From Desulfonatronovibrio magnus (GTDB lineage Bacteria > Desulfobacterota > Desulfovibrionia > Desulfovibrionales > Desulfonatronovibrionaceae): DNA of 64,000 bases. This document shows positions 55,145 through 64,000 of the stretch, piece by piece. Under the pieces are notes generated by a model. That model had not been told where the DNA came from and ran no database searches. It saw only the letters and a program-made list of their open reading frames with translations. Numbering within the stretch: position 1 is the first letter of the stretch; every line of letters starts with the position of its first letter. Both the position numbers and the translations under genes were made by a program. The DNA is taken from assembly GCF_000934755.1 (NCBI RefSeq), contig NZ_KN882175.1:517736-581735 (forward strand), in the 5' to 3' direction.

Positions 55145-56371
55145 CTAATCAGCCTGCCTCCTGATAAATGAAGGTATCTCAAACTCATCCTCATCAAATA
55201 TAAACTCCTCATTTTTTTTGGTAGACCCTGTCTTTCCATCAGCATTGGCAAGACTATCAATATTCTTCTTGGTTCTCAAGTATGTAGGGATATTCAGATT
55301 TTCTCTGCTGTCGGGATTTACCTGCATGGACCGCGGTCTTTTGACCAGTCTGGTATTGGTTTTCTGGGTATCCAGTTTGGTAACATTGGGATTTTTATCT
55401 TCAACCTTGTCAAAGGCTCCTTCAATGCCTGTGGCAATAACGGTAATCCTGATTTCGTCCTCAATCTCCTGATCAAAGACTGTTCCAAAGTAGATCTGGG
55501 CATCCTCATGCGCTGCCTCATGAATTATCTCAGCAGCTTCACTGACCTCGTCAATGGCCAGATCAGTACCACATGTAACATTCATAAGAACTCCCCTGGC
55601 TCCATCAATGGATACATCCTCTAATAAAGGACTGGTTATGGCTTTCATGGCTGCTTCCCTGGCCCGTCCTTCACCCTTGGCAATGCCTGTACCCATCATG
55701 GCCAGCCCCATCTGAGACATTACCGCCTTGACGTCTGCAAAATCTAAGTTAATGAGTCCAGGGACCATAATCAGATCGGAAATGCCCTTAACGCCATAAT
55801 AAAGTACTTCGTCGGCCTTTTTCAGCATTTCAAGAAAAGATGCCTTTTTCGAGGCCAGCGATAGAAGTCGGTCATTAGGAATGGTAATAATACTGTCCAC
55901 CACTTCCTTGAGAGCTTCAATACCTTTATCGCCCTGACTGCGCCGCCTTTTGCCCTCAAAATAAAAGGGCTTGGTCACAACAGCAACCGTAAGAGCCTCC
56001 ATCTCCCGGGCAACCCTGGCAATGACCGGTGCTGCTCCTGTACCTGTGCCACCGCCCATTCCAGCAGTAACGAACACCATGTCGCACCCTTCTAAGGTCT
56101 CTTTGAGCTGATCAATACTCTCCTGAGCAGCTTCCTTGCCAACTTCCGGATCAGCTCCGGCTCCCAGTCCCTTGGTCAGCTTCTCGCCCAGCTGAATCTT
56201 GTGCTCTGCTCTAGAATGCTTCAAGGCCTGAACATCAGTGTTGGCTACTATAAAGGTCACACCTTTCATTGCCGAACAAATCATATTGTTGACAGCATTT
56301 CCACCGCCACCTCCAACACCTACTACTTTTATCCTGGCATTGCCTTCCATTTCTATTTCCTGAAATTCCAT
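55145..56371 (-). CDS. ftsZ: Cell division protein FtsZ
   Basis: This tubulin-like GTPase forms the Z ring. The 408-residue protein has [14 protein letters not shown] near residue 16, the [10 protein letters not shown] tubulin signature near 110, and the T7 catalytic loop in [11 protein letters not shown] near 209. The tail has two similar motifs, NLNIPTYLR and the terminal [12 protein letters not shown]; the latter is the usual FtsA/ZipA-binding peptide. ATG 56371 has AAGGAGG five bases upstream; the longer frame to 56488 is not supported. A 402-bp gap with R1 copy 4 separates it from ftsA. Confidence 0.97.
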   Translation of the reverse strand: MEFQEIEMEGNARIKVVGVGGGGGNAVNNMICSAMKGVTFIVANTDVQALKHSRAEHKIQLGEKLTKGLGAGADPEVGKEAAQESIDQLKETLEGCDMVFVTAGMGGGTGTGAAPVIARVAREMEALTVAVVTKPFYFEGKRRRSQGDKGIEALKEVVDSIITIPNDRLLSLASKKASFLEMLKKADEVLYYGVKGISDLIMVPGLINLDFADVKAVMSQMGLAMMGTGIAKGEGRAREAAMKAITSPLLEDVSIDGARGVLMNVTCGTDLAIDEVSEAAEIIHEAAHEDAQIYFGTVFDQEIEDEIRITVIATGIEGAFDKVEDKNPNVTKLDTQKTNTRLVKRPRSMQVNPDSRENLNIPTYLRTKKNIDSLANADGKTGSTKKNEEFIFDEDEFEIPSFIRRQAD

Positions 56372-56589
56372 GGCTTCCTCCTTACCCCTGTATATTCTTT
56401 GTTCAATTTCTATATTTTTATCGGCATGAACCTGGCAACAAAACTTAATAAACTCAGCATTTGGCCAAATTTGGACTGGTGCCCGCACAAATGCGTGAAC
56501 CTTGCTGCAGGGTTTACCGCCGGTAGCTTTTCACATCCTGTTGTATTTTCAAGTGTGCCCCCTGAAATAAACTGATTAGATCCATCATA

Positions 56590-56741
56590 CCTGTTTATCG
56601 CTTTTATGGAAAGCAGGGGACAGGCACTCCGGGACCCACTTGAGCATCAATTTGTGCTCAAAATGACTCATTTTTTGGGCAAGTGGGTCCCGGAAGAGCC
56701 AGTCCCCATGCCACAACATCCAAAGCGCTAAACATATTCGA
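56590..56741. repeat. R1 structured repeat, copy 4 (without the 31-bp module)
   Basis: This shortest copy lies between ftsA and ftsZ. Arms CCGGGACCCACTTG (56629-56642) and CAAGTGGGTCCCGG (56680-56693) pair perfectly over 14 bp. The outer end is AAAGCGCTAAACATATTCG. CAGTCCCC is joined directly to ATGCCAC where other copies hold the module. The remaining 56372-56589 shows nothing else clear. Confidence 0.8.
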
Positions 56742-56773
56742 TCCATCAATGAACATGGTTTGAGCATGGGGCA

Positions 56774-58000
56774 TCATTTGATGTCCACAAACCACTTGCG
56801 CATCTTGGTCAAAATGCGGTTAAACATATTTTTATCTCTTATGCGGAAACTTTTTTCAGTGCTCTCTTTTTCAGCACCATAAATCAACACGCCTACTGCA
56901 GTAGCAAACATGGGATTATTGACTACATCCTTAAGTCCCCCTACTTTTCTGGGATAACCAATTCTGGTAGGCAACCCGAAAATTTGTTCTGCCAATTCCT
57001 GTGAGCCTTCAATAAGAGAAGCACCACCGGTAAGGACTACGCCTGCGCCAATGGAATTTTTAAAACCTGAACGAAGCAGCTCCTGATCCACGAGCACCAG
57101 CAGCTCTTCCATGCGAGGCTCACATATTTCAGCCAGAACATGTCGGGACAGCTTCCGAGAAGGTCGTCCTCCAACGCTGGGTACCTCGATAACTTCATCT
57201 TCTTCGATCATGTCTGCCAGAGCACAACCATATCTGGTCTTGATTTTTTCTGCTGCCACCATGGGTGTTCGCAGACCAAAAGCAATATCATTGGTCAGAT
57301 TGGCTCCTCCTATGGCAATAACGCCAGTATGTTTAATGGAATCATTGCTGAATATGGCAACATCAGTGGTGCCGCCGCCAATATCCACCAGGGCTACTCC
57401 TATCTCTCTTTCTTCCTCGGTAAGCACAGCCTTGGATGAAGCAAGAGATTCAAGAACTATATCTGACACATCAAGACCGGAGCGGTGGCAGGATCTAACA
57501 ATATTTTGAGCACTGCTAACAGCTCCGGTCACTATATGCACCTTGACCTCTAACCTGACTCCGGCCATTCCAAGAGGATCAGCAATACCTCTCTGATCAT
57601 CCACAATATATTCCTGCGGCAAAATATGTATTACTTCCCGATCCAGAGGAATGGCTACAGCCTTGGCCGCGTCAATGACCCTTTCTACATCACGGCTGCC
57701 CACTTCGCCACCTTTGACAGCAATAACCCCATGACTGTTAAAGCCCTTTATATGGCTGCCGGCAATGCCTGCATACACTGCCCTGATTTCACAGCCTGCC
57801 ATGAGTTCCGCCTCTTCTAAGGCCTTTTTTATTGACTGGACAGTCTGTTCAATATTCACCACCACTCCTTTGCGCAGACCAGTGGACGGACTTGTTCCAA
57901 TCCCCACAATATCCACGCCTTCGGGTGTCATTTCGCCCACAACAGCGGATATTTTTGTGGTGCCCAGATCTAGCCCTACGATTAGATCAGCTTTGGCCAT
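56774..58000 (-). CDS. ftsA: Cell division protein FtsA
   Basis: This actin-like ATPase tethers FtsZ to the membrane. The 408 residues show VGLDLGTTKIS near residue 8, the 1C domain (AGIAGSHIKGFNS), phosphate-2 motif VDIGGGTTDVAIF near 206, and the adenosine motif VVLTGGASLIEG near 332. The C-terminal amphipathic helix is NRILTKMRKWF. ATG 58000 with AAGGAG is preferred; the frame to 58099 overlaps ftsQ. It follows ftsQ by 61 bp. Confidence 0.96.
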   Translation of the reverse strand: MAKADLIVGLDLGTTKISAVVGEMTPEGVDIVGIGTSPSTGLRKGVVVNIEQTVQSIKKALEEAELMAGCEIRAVYAGIAGSHIKGFNSHGVIAVKGGEVGSRDVERVIDAAKAVAIPLDREVIHILPQEYIVDDQRGIADPLGMAGVRLEVKVHIVTGAVSSAQNIVRSCHRSGLDVSDIVLESLASSKAVLTEEEREIGVALVDIGGGTTDVAIFSNDSIKHTGVIAIGGANLTNDIAFGLRTPMVAAEKIKTRYGCALADMIEEDEVIEVPSVGGRPSRKLSRHVLAEICEPRMEELLVLVDQELLRSGFKNSIGAGVVLTGGASLIEGSQELAEQIFGLPTRIGYPRKVGGLKDVVNNPMFATAVGVLIYGAEKESTEKSFRIRDKNMFNRILTKMRKWFVDIK

Positions 58001-58061
58001 AACTCCTTCCTTATTTTTAACAGTTTTGCCCTTTGCAAGTGGTCCGGGCATTTTTTCCGAC

Positions 58062-58886
58062 TCAATCCCTGTAGGCCACCCATGCATGACTGCCTGCAAT
58101 AATGATCCTCTGCACTGAATCGGTTTCCCCTCTGGTTCGCAAATCAGCCCAAAGTCGGTTCAACTTAACTGGACCGGAGCGTAAATTTTTTCTGTCCATA
58201 ATTATTTTCATTCTTTGAGATTCCACCCGCATTTCAACGGTGCCTGAGTTCCGGATGTTAATCCAGGAAATATCCTGCAATGAAAATGGAAATGCCCGGT
58301 TCTCCAGCATCATGACCAGTGATTCAAGATCTTCTTCTCTTTTGTCTCGTTCAATATATAGAACCGGCAAAGAGACAAACCTGCCCGGGCTGAGACTGGT
58401 AATGATTCGCCCCCGGGCATCTGCATAACACATTTTTTCACCGTCCTGAATCCAGAAATAGGCCTGCCTCTCACTGATATTGATAACCAGCTTATCAGGA
58501 AAAACCCGCTGCAATGATACGCTTTCAACCCATGGATTGACCCGGAGCCTTGATTGCAGTTCCGACATACGCAGCTGCAGAACATTATCACCGGGGTTTA
58601 CCTCCATGAGCTCTGTAAGCTTGGCATAGGTCAGCTGCTTATTCCCGTTGACTTCAATATGCTTAAGAGCAAAAAAATCACTGTGCATGGCCAGGTTATA
58701 ACCATACAGAATCCCAATGCTGACGGTTATCAGAAAAATTATGCTCAGAGCCAGCAGAAACGAGGCACCCATAAGTCGCAAAAGGCCCATAAAAAGACCT
58801 TTAATCAGGCCCTTTTTTCGAGGCTTTCTGTACTTATTGGAGCGAACAGAACGATGACCAGTTCTGACGCTTGCGCTGTATGCCAT
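58062..58886 (-). CDS. ftsQ: Cell division protein FtsQ
   Basis: This bitopic divisome protein links with FtsB and FtsL. The 274 residues have a basic cytoplasmic N-terminus (KYRKPRKKG), one membrane helix at about 38-62, a POTRA domain starting FALKHIEVNGNKQLTYAKL, and the FtsQ beta domain (NPWVESVSLQRVFPDKLVI). Its ATG shares a base with the murB stop codon, indicating coupled translation. Confidence 0.93.
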   Translation of the reverse strand: MAYSASVRTGHRSVRSNKYRKPRKKGLIKGLFMGLLRLMGASFLLALSIIFLITVSIGILYGYNLAMHSDFFALKHIEVNGNKQLTYAKLTELMEVNPGDNVLQLRMSELQSRLRVNPWVESVSLQRVFPDKLVINISERQAYFWIQDGEKMCYADARGRIITSLSPGRFVSLPVLYIERDKREEDLESLVMMLENRAFPFSLQDISWINIRNSGTVEMRVESQRMKIIMDRKNLRSGPVKLNRLWADLRTRGETDSVQRIIIAGSHAWVAYRD

Positions 58887-59764
58887 CAGATAACCCTGAT
58901 TTCCAGTTCCAGGTTTACTTCAAACTTTTTTCTGACCTTTTCTGTTGCCTCATTTATCAGATCAAGAGCCTCTGAGCTTTCAGCTCCACCCATATTAATT
59001 AGAAAGTTGGCATGTCTGCCGGAAAAACAAGCATTTTTTCTTGCTCTTCCCCGCATTCCGGCCTTATCGAGAAGCTGACCCGCAGCCATGTTGTGACTTG
59101 GATTTTTAAATACACAGCCTGCTGTCTGCTCTAAAACCGGCTGGGTCAATTTTTTCTTCAGATAATTTTCCTTGATTCTGTCTCTGACATCACGCGGCTT
59201 AGCTTGAGTCAACTGAAAACTGGCCCTTATTATTATGTATTGACTGTAATCATAATTAATTTTGAATTTTCTGTAACTGTATGTAAAATCTTCTTTATCT
59301 AACTCTGCAACACCATGCTCAAGACTCCAGACTGTCAGCCCTGTAATGTGCGCCAGGGTTTCAGATCCATAAGAACCGGCATTCATGGCCACAGCCCCCC
59401 CCACAGTGCCCGGGATCCCGGCCAGACCTTCCAGGCCGCTCAGCCCCCGGACAGCACACCATCTTAGAAATCCCGGCAAACTCTGAGCTGCATCAACTGA
59501 TACCAGAACGTCGTTGTGAAATTGTTTAATAATTCTGGTTTCACTTCTGCCTGCCCAGCTCAACAAAACCAGATCTCGCTCACCATCCTGAAACAATATA
59601 TTACTGCCGCGCCCCACAACTAATATGTCCTGTCCAAGTTCAGAACATATAGTTTGCAGCTTTTCCAGATCTCTAATATTTTCCAGATATACTGCAGAAG
59701 CAGCCCGTCCTCCCATACGCAAGGTGGACATGCTTCTCAGATCGGGCCGGTCAATAATTTTCAT
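58886..59764 (-). CDS. murB: UDP-N-acetylenolpyruvoylglucosamine reductase
   Basis: MurB reduces UDP-GlcNAc-enolpyruvate to UDP-MurNAc with FAD and NADPH. The 292-residue protein has the FAD motif [10 protein letters not shown] near 48, [21 protein letters not shown] near 113, and the C-terminal [11 protein letters not shown] of type II enzymes. The residue that usually protonates the intermediate is Ser in GSxFKNP; here the motif reads TAGCVFKNP, with Cys. The gene overlaps murC by four bases. Confidence 0.95.
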   Translation of the reverse strand: MKIIDRPDLRSMSTLRMGGRAASAVYLENIRDLEKLQTICSELGQDILVVGRGSNILFQDGERDLVLLSWAGRSETRIIKQFHNDVLVSVDAAQSLPGFLRWCAVRGLSGLEGLAGIPGTVGGAVAMNAGSYGSETLAHITGLTVWSLEHGVAELDKEDFTYSYRKFKINYDYSQYIIIRASFQLTQAKPRDVRDRIKENYLKKKLTQPVLEQTAGCVFKNPSHNMAAGQLLDKAGMRGRARKNACFSGRHANFLINMGGAESSEALDLINEATEKVRKKFEVNLELEIRVI

Positions 59765-61128
59765 GCTGCGCCTTTGAGAAAAGCTTCCCCTGTCTTCCAG
59801 ACATTGCCTGCACCCATTGTAATAAACAGATCACCGGGTTTGAGAATGTTACTCAGTTCCCCCTGAACTTCCTCCAATGTTGCAAAATAGTTGACCCCGG
59901 TTTTGCTTATCTGTCTGATACCCTGAGCCAGGCTCTGACCGTTGACACCTGGAATGGGTGATTCTGATGCAGGATAAATTTCTGTCAGCAACAATTCATC
60001 AACACCTGCCAGCACTTTGCAGAAATCCCCAAAAAGAGCCTGGGTTCTGGTAAAACGATGAGGCTGAAAAAGGACTACCAGCCTCCTGTCCGGATAACAT
60101 TGCCTTGCGGTTTCAATGGTCGCCTTGATTTCCGTGGGATGATGTCCATAGTCGTCTACCACCATGACCTGATTTTTTATTCCCTTGATTTCAAACCTGC
60201 GACCAACTCCACCAAAGGATGACAAACCTGTCAGAATATCCTCGGAACCAAGACCGCAATGCATTGAAATGCCAATGGCCGCCAGGCTGTTGAGAACATT
60301 GTGCCTTCCCGGGTGACTCAATCTGACTTTTGCCCAGTATTCATTCTTAATCATTACATTGAATTCCGAGTCCTGACCCCTGGACAAAATTTCAGCCCTG
60401 ATATCGTTGCCTTCATTCAGTCCATAAGTCACAACTGGACGATTGACCTGCTGAAGTAATGACTTTACCCCGGCATCATCACCGCATACTACATTGACAC
60501 CGTAAAATGGAACGCTGTTCATAAAATTGACAAAGCATTCCTTAATTTCTTCATAATCTTTGTAGTAATCAAGATGGTCTGCATCAACATTTGTAACTAT
60601 GTTCATAATGGGTTTGAGGCAAAGAAATGAACCGTCTGACTCGTCTGCCTCGGCAATGAGATATTCTCCGGTTCCTGGCAGGGCATTGCTGCCGTATGAA
60701 TTGAGCAGTCCTCCGATAATCACAGTGGGATCTAATCCTGCTTCTTTAAATATTGTACCGAGAAAAGAAGTTGTGGTGGTCTTGCCATGCGTTCCGGCAA
60801 CAGCTATTCCAGTCTTGAGACGCATAAGCTCAGCCAGCATTTCCGCGCGCGGTATTACCGGTATGTTATGCTCTCTCGCGGCTTTTACTTCTGGATTATC
60901 ATCTTTTACTGCTGTGGATTTGACCAGTACCTGAGCATCTCCAAGATTTTCTGACCTATGACCGTAATAAACTTCAGCCCCAAGCAATTTCAGCCTGCTC
61001 ACAGCACTTCCATTTGACAGGTCAGAACCAGTAACCTCATAACCCAGATTGAGCAGGACTTCAGCTATGCCGCTCATTCCGGACCCGCCAATGCCTACCA
61101 TATGTATTTTATTTATATTGCCCTTCAT
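59761..61128 (-). CDS. murC: UDP-N-acetylmuramate-L-alanine ligase
   Basis: MurC adds L-alanine to UDP-MurNAc using ATP. The 455 residues show the N-terminal [19 protein letters not shown]-loop GTHGKTTTT near residue 113, EADESDGSF near 172, and the C-terminal domain with [10 protein letters not shown] near 335. Its ATG overlaps the murG stop as ATGA. Length is normal. Confidence 0.97.
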   Translation of the reverse strand: MKGNINKIHMVGIGGSGMSGIAEVLLNLGYEVTGSDLSNGSAVSRLKLLGAEVYYGHRSENLGDAQVLVKSTAVKDDNPEVKAAREHNIPVIPRAEMLAELMRLKTGIAVAGTHGKTTTTSFLGTIFKEAGLDPTVIIGGLLNSYGSNALPGTGEYLIAEADESDGSFLCLKPIMNIVTNVDADHLDYYKDYEEIKECFVNFMNSVPFYGVNVVCGDDAGVKSLLQQVNRPVVTYGLNEGNDIRAEILSRGQDSEFNVMIKNEYWAKVRLSHPGRHNVLNSLAAIGISMHCGLGSEDILTGLSSFGGVGRRFEIKGIKNQVMVVDDYGHHPTEIKATIETARQCYPDRRLVVLFQPHRFTRTQALFGDFCKVLAGVDELLLTEIYPASESPIPGVNGQSLAQGIRQISKTGVNYFATLEEVQGELSNILKPGDLFITMGAGNVWKTGEAFLKGAA

Positions 61129-62228
61129 GCTCTGTCTGTTTTGCCCTGTTTTTCTGATACCAAATATTCTATCTGTTTCACGATTTCCTCTGCAGCCTCG
61201 GCCTTGCCCTCACGCATGGCTGCTTTACCCATGTTTCTAAGTTTATCAGGTGCAGCCAGCAAGTCTCCGATTACTCTGGCAGGATGTATTTCACTTAAGT
61301 AACTCTGGGCCAGAACCAGTGCTGCTCCCAGGCCTTCCAAGTGTCTGGCGTTAATCATCTGATGATCATGCGTGGCATAGGGGAACGGAACAAGTACTGA
61401 AGGCCTGCCCATGGCGCACAACTCAGAAATGGTAGATGCTCCTGCCCTGCAGAGCACCAGTGTAGCAAAGCTGTAGGCATCAACCATATTGTCAATAAAT
61501 GGTTCCACCCTGGCTTCGGGAAATTCCCGGTCATAAACCTTTTGGACCCTGGCAAAATCATTTTGTCCGGTCTGATGCCATATCTCCACTCCCAGTGCTT
61601 TAAATTCACTCAAACTGCTGACAACGGCATCATTGACTGCCCGGGCTCCCTGACTGCCGCCAAGAACCAGAAGACGCCTTTTATGTCTATCCAGTTCCGG
61701 ACTGTTTCTCGATGCTTCAACAAATTCTCTGCGCACAGGATTTCCGGTCTGAACAGTTTTTTCCGGAGGGAAATATCCGTTTATATCAGGAAAGCTGAGC
61801 ATCACTTTGTCAACTCTTTTACTTAATATTCTGTTGGTCACGCCTGGAATGCTGTTCTGCTCGTGAATGGCTGTAGGATATTTCAGCCATCTTGCTGCCA
61901 GTACCGGCATGAATCCGGCATAACCTCCAAAGCCAATTACTATTTGAGGTTTGAAAGAACGGATAAATTTCATGGACTGAGCCAGACTTCTAACCATCCA
62001 GACCATTGCCCCAAGAGATCTGATTCCGCGACCCAGAACTCCTCTCGCTGGAAAAGCTTTAAATTTGATACCTGCTTTTTGTGTTATTTCCCGTTCAGGA
62101 CCATACTCACCACCTGCGAAAACAATTTCGCAACCTGGATACATTTCTGAAATTTTTTGAGCCGTGGCAATGGCAGGAAATATATGGCCTCCAGTGCCCC
62201 CGGTGGTCAGCAGGACCTTCTTGAGCAT
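61125..62228 (-). CDS. murG: Lipid II synthase MurG (GlcNAc transferase)
   Basis: MurG transfers GlcNAc to lipid I at the inner face of the membrane. The 367-residue GT-B protein has [12 protein letters not shown] near residue 8, [12 protein letters not shown] near 126, [12 protein letters not shown] near 187, and the donor-binding [15 protein letters not shown] near 262. Two consecutive ATGs occur; ATG 62228 is better spaced from GGGAG and shares its A with the ftsW stop. Confidence 0.97.
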   Translation of the reverse strand: MLKKVLLTTGGTGGHIFPAIATAQKISEMYPGCEIVFAGGEYGPEREITQKAGIKFKAFPARGVLGRGIRSLGAMVWMVRSLAQSMKFIRSFKPQIVIGFGGYAGFMPVLAARWLKYPTAIHEQNSIPGVTNRILSKRVDKVMLSFPDINGYFPPEKTVQTGNPVRREFVEASRNSPELDRHKRRLLVLGGSQGARAVNDAVVSSLSEFKALGVEIWHQTGQNDFARVQKVYDREFPEARVEPFIDNMVDAYSFATLVLCRAGASTISELCAMGRPSVLVPFPYATHDHQMINARHLEGLGAALVLAQSYLSEIHPARVIGDLLAAPDKLRNMGKAAMREGKAEAAEEIVKQIEYLVSEKQGKTDRA

Positions 62229-63340
62229 CATTTCTCCCTTGAGAGATTAAGTAAAAACCCTGCGCAAAACATGGCAACCAGCAGACTGCTCCCTCCATAA
62301 CTGACAAAAGGCATGGGCAGTCCCTTGGGTGGAAGCATGCCCAGAACCACTGCAAGATTGAGCAGACTTCCAAGCATAAGTATCGCACCCATGCCAAATC
62401 CTGCAAAACGATCTTCAAGTCGGCTTTGTCTTATGGAAATGACAAGCGTTCTCCAGATTACTATTCCCAGAAGCACAAAAAAGAGCGAGATGCCGATAAA
62501 ACCCAGCTCCTCGCCTATCACCGCCATAATAAAGTCATTGTGCGCTTCGGGCAGAAAAAAAAGTTTCTGCCTTCCTTCTCCGAGACCCAGCCCCCATATT
62601 CCGCCTGATCCAAATGCATATAGAGACTGCACTAATTGATATCCTGAATCCTGAGCATCCTGAAAGGGGTCAAGAAAAGAAAACCATCTTCTAAACCTGT
62701 ATGGAGACTGCACTATGAGAATAGCGGCTGTAATTGCCGCCAGAACAGAAGAGGAAAAGAGATAAATTAACTTGGTTCCACCCACCAGACTCATCAGAAA
62801 AAACAAAGCTGCAATATAAACGGCACCGCCAAAGTCCGGCTGGGCCAGCAGCAATAGACAAAACATTCCGGTAATCAGGGTGGGAGGCACAAAACCTACA
62901 CTGAAACTTTTGACCTTATCCTGCTTGCCTGCGAAAAAACTTGCCAGATAAAGGACTAAGGCCACCTTGGCAGCCTCTAACGGCTGAATATTTATTGCCC
63001 CCAGGCTGAGCCATCTCGTTGCACCTCCTGCACTGACACCAAGGGGAGAGTAAAGGGTAAGCAGAAAAGCGACGAGTGTTCCGAAAATCCAGAAATATTT
63101 CAGCCTGTAAAAAACGTTTATGGGAGTCAGGTAAACCAGCAGCATGACAATGGTTCCTGCTGAGGCATAAATTACCTGTTTTCTGAAAAAAAAGTATTTG
63201 TCAGCATAAAACCTCTCGGCCATGATGGCACTGGTGCTTAGTATCATGGTTAATCCCAGCCCGCACAAGATCATTACCGCAAATAACAGCCACAAATCCG
63301 GGGTGCTGGTATGATTTCCTCTATGCTGTTCAGTCATCAC
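62228..63340 (-). CDS. ftsW: Lipid II polymerase FtsW
   Basis: This SEDS-family glycosyltransferase builds septal peptidoglycan. The 370-residue membrane protein has about ten helices, WLSLGAINIQPLEAAKVALV near residue 106, the extracellular loop-4 acid region (FSFLDPFQDAQDSGYQLVQS), and the C-terminal GLPMPFVSYGGSSLL. It starts ATGA-coupled to murD and has an acidic-polar cytoplasmic N-terminus. Confidence 0.96.
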   Translation of the reverse strand: MMTEQHRGNHTSTPDLWLLFAVMILCGLGLTMILSTSAIMAERFYADKYFFFRKQVIYASAGTIVMLLVYLTPINVFYRLKYFWIFGTLVAFLLTLYSPLGVSAGGATRWLSLGAINIQPLEAAKVALVLYLASFFAGKQDKVKSFSVGFVPPTLITGMFCLLLLAQPDFGGAVYIAALFFLMSLVGGTKLIYLFSSSVLAAITAAILIVQSPYRFRRWFSFLDPFQDAQDSGYQLVQSLYAFGSGGIWGLGLGEGRQKLFFLPEAHNDFIMAVIGEELGFIGISLFFVLLGIVIWRTLVISIRQSRLEDRFAGFGMGAILMLGSLLNLAVVLGMLPPKGLPMPFVSYGGSSLLVAMFCAGFLLNLSREK

Positions 63341-64000
63341 TTATCCGTATTTCTGGTGGAAATATTCAGTTTTTCAAGCACTAATGACTTAAAAGTATCC
63401 CCTCTATCTTTATAGTCAGAAAATTGATCAAAACTGGCTGTACCCGGAGACAACAACATGGTCTCTCCCTGTTGCATCTCTGAAAGGGCCTTGTCTAAAG
63501 CCTGATCCATAGTGGGAAAGTACTCTACATCAGTATGATCTCTCCAGGCTTCTTGAAATATTTCTCGACCGCTCCCGTAAAGATAGACCTTGGCCACTCT
63601 GGCTGTTACCAGCGGAACAAGTTGAGAAAAATCTCCTCCTTTGTAAACTCCACCTGCCAGGAGCCTTATGGGTTTATCAAAGGCATTTAAAGCTGCAGAA
63701 ACAGCAGTTGTGGTCGTAGCTTTTGAATCATTGACAAACACTTTGCCCTGATATTTTAAAAATACCTCCTGCCGGTGTGCTGGAGGATTAAAATCATAAA
63801 TGGCATCCTGAAATGTTCCAGGCTCTATTCCAAAATATCTGCATGCCTGAAATGCTGCTTCCATATTGGCCTGATTGTGTTCTCCGGCAAGAGCGGGACA
63901 TGAAAATCTCTTACCAGGTACAAAATAAATCCTTTTACCCTTTAACAGGCCTGCAGCTTCCATCCTGTCCTGTAAAGCCAAATCAATTACCGCCAGATCA
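63337..64000 (-). CDS. murD: UDP-N-acetylmuramoylalanine-D-glutamate ligase (partial, 5' end outside window)
   Basis: The frame continues past the window end, so only the C-terminal 220 or so residues are seen. They include the carbamylated-lysine/HNxxN region as GEHNQANMEAA, VFVNDSKATTTTAV, the LLAGGVYKGGDFSQL loop, and LLSPGTASFDQFSDYKDRGD, all typical of MurD. It overlaps ftsW by four bases and heads the order murD-ftsW-murG-murC-murB-ftsQ-ftsA-ftsZ. Confidence 0.95.
   Translation of the reverse strand, partial: DLAVIDLALQDRMEAAGLLKGKRIYFVPGKRFSCPALAGEHNQANMEAAFQACRYFGIEPGTFQDAIYDFNPPAHRQEVFLKYQGKVFVNDSKATTTTAVSAALNAFDKPIRLLAGGVYKGGDFSQLVPLVTARVAKVYLYGSGREIFQEAWRDHTDVEYFPTMDQALDKALSEMQQGETMLLSPGTASFDQFSDYKDRGDTFKSLVLEKLNISTRNTDK

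Overview
The window reads as chromosomal DNA of a sulfate-reducing Desulfobacterota member, most likely Desulfovibrionales (Desulfovibrio / Desulfohalobium / Desulfonatronum relatives). The main evidence is a complete qrcABCD operon for the menaquinone reductase Qrc, a complex known from sulfate reducers, together with many two-component proteins and a betaine-type BCCT transporter that fits a marine or saline habitat. The genus cannot be fixed from this sequence alone.

Layout. 1-2.7 kb: a truncated response regulator, a structured repeat, tRNA-Pro(CGG) and ugd. 2.8-7.6 kb: qrcABCD on the minus strand with a clear terminator. 7.8-21.6 kb: biotin synthesis genes on both strands (bioF, a BioH/BioG-like esterase candidate, bioC, bioB, bioD, bioA). 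Lying among them are a HAD hydrolase, a methyltransferase, ferritin, maf, pgpA, a chemoreceptor and a LysM protein. 21.6-40.9 kb: accessory and envelope genes: an ATPase-nuclease, a RecB/AddA-like helicase, a YihY protein, a nitroreductase, a BCCT carrier, a Tat-exported patatin, a kinase/regulator pair, a Tat-exported arginine deiminase, a secreted serine hydrolase, a radical SAM enzyme and a single-domain response regulator. 41-50.3 kb: argB, hslUV, a periplasmic-binding-protein/hybrid-kinase pair, upp and uraA. 50.4-55 kb: an AI-2E-type permease, zupT and a DUF6899-type / MoaD-like / radical SAM trio. 55.1-64 kb: the division and wall cluster murD-ftsW-murG-murC-murB-ftsQ-ftsA-ftsZ on the minus strand, with murD cut by the window end.

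How the genes work together. BioC methylates malonyl-ACP to start pimelate synthesis, the esterase candidate would release pimeloyl-ACP, and BioF, BioA, BioD and BioB finish biotin. Qrc passes periplasmic electrons from hydrogenase or formate dehydrogenase cytochromes to menaquinone. Upp and UraA form a uracil salvage pair. The mur/fts genes are translationally coupled through 1-4 base overlaps.

The most unusual content is non-coding. Three kinds of dispersed repeat fill the gaps. (1) R1 elements of about 150-185 bp carry a long imperfect hairpin whose arms differ between copies while pairing is kept. (2) Modular units have conserved ends and interchangeable palindromic cargo, stand head to tail, and often abut stop codons. 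(3) Arrays of degenerate 7-bp repeats occur with several consensus sequences. A 31-bp module occurs inside both R1 elements and a modular unit. No transposase gene, CRISPR array, rRNA or prophage is visible.
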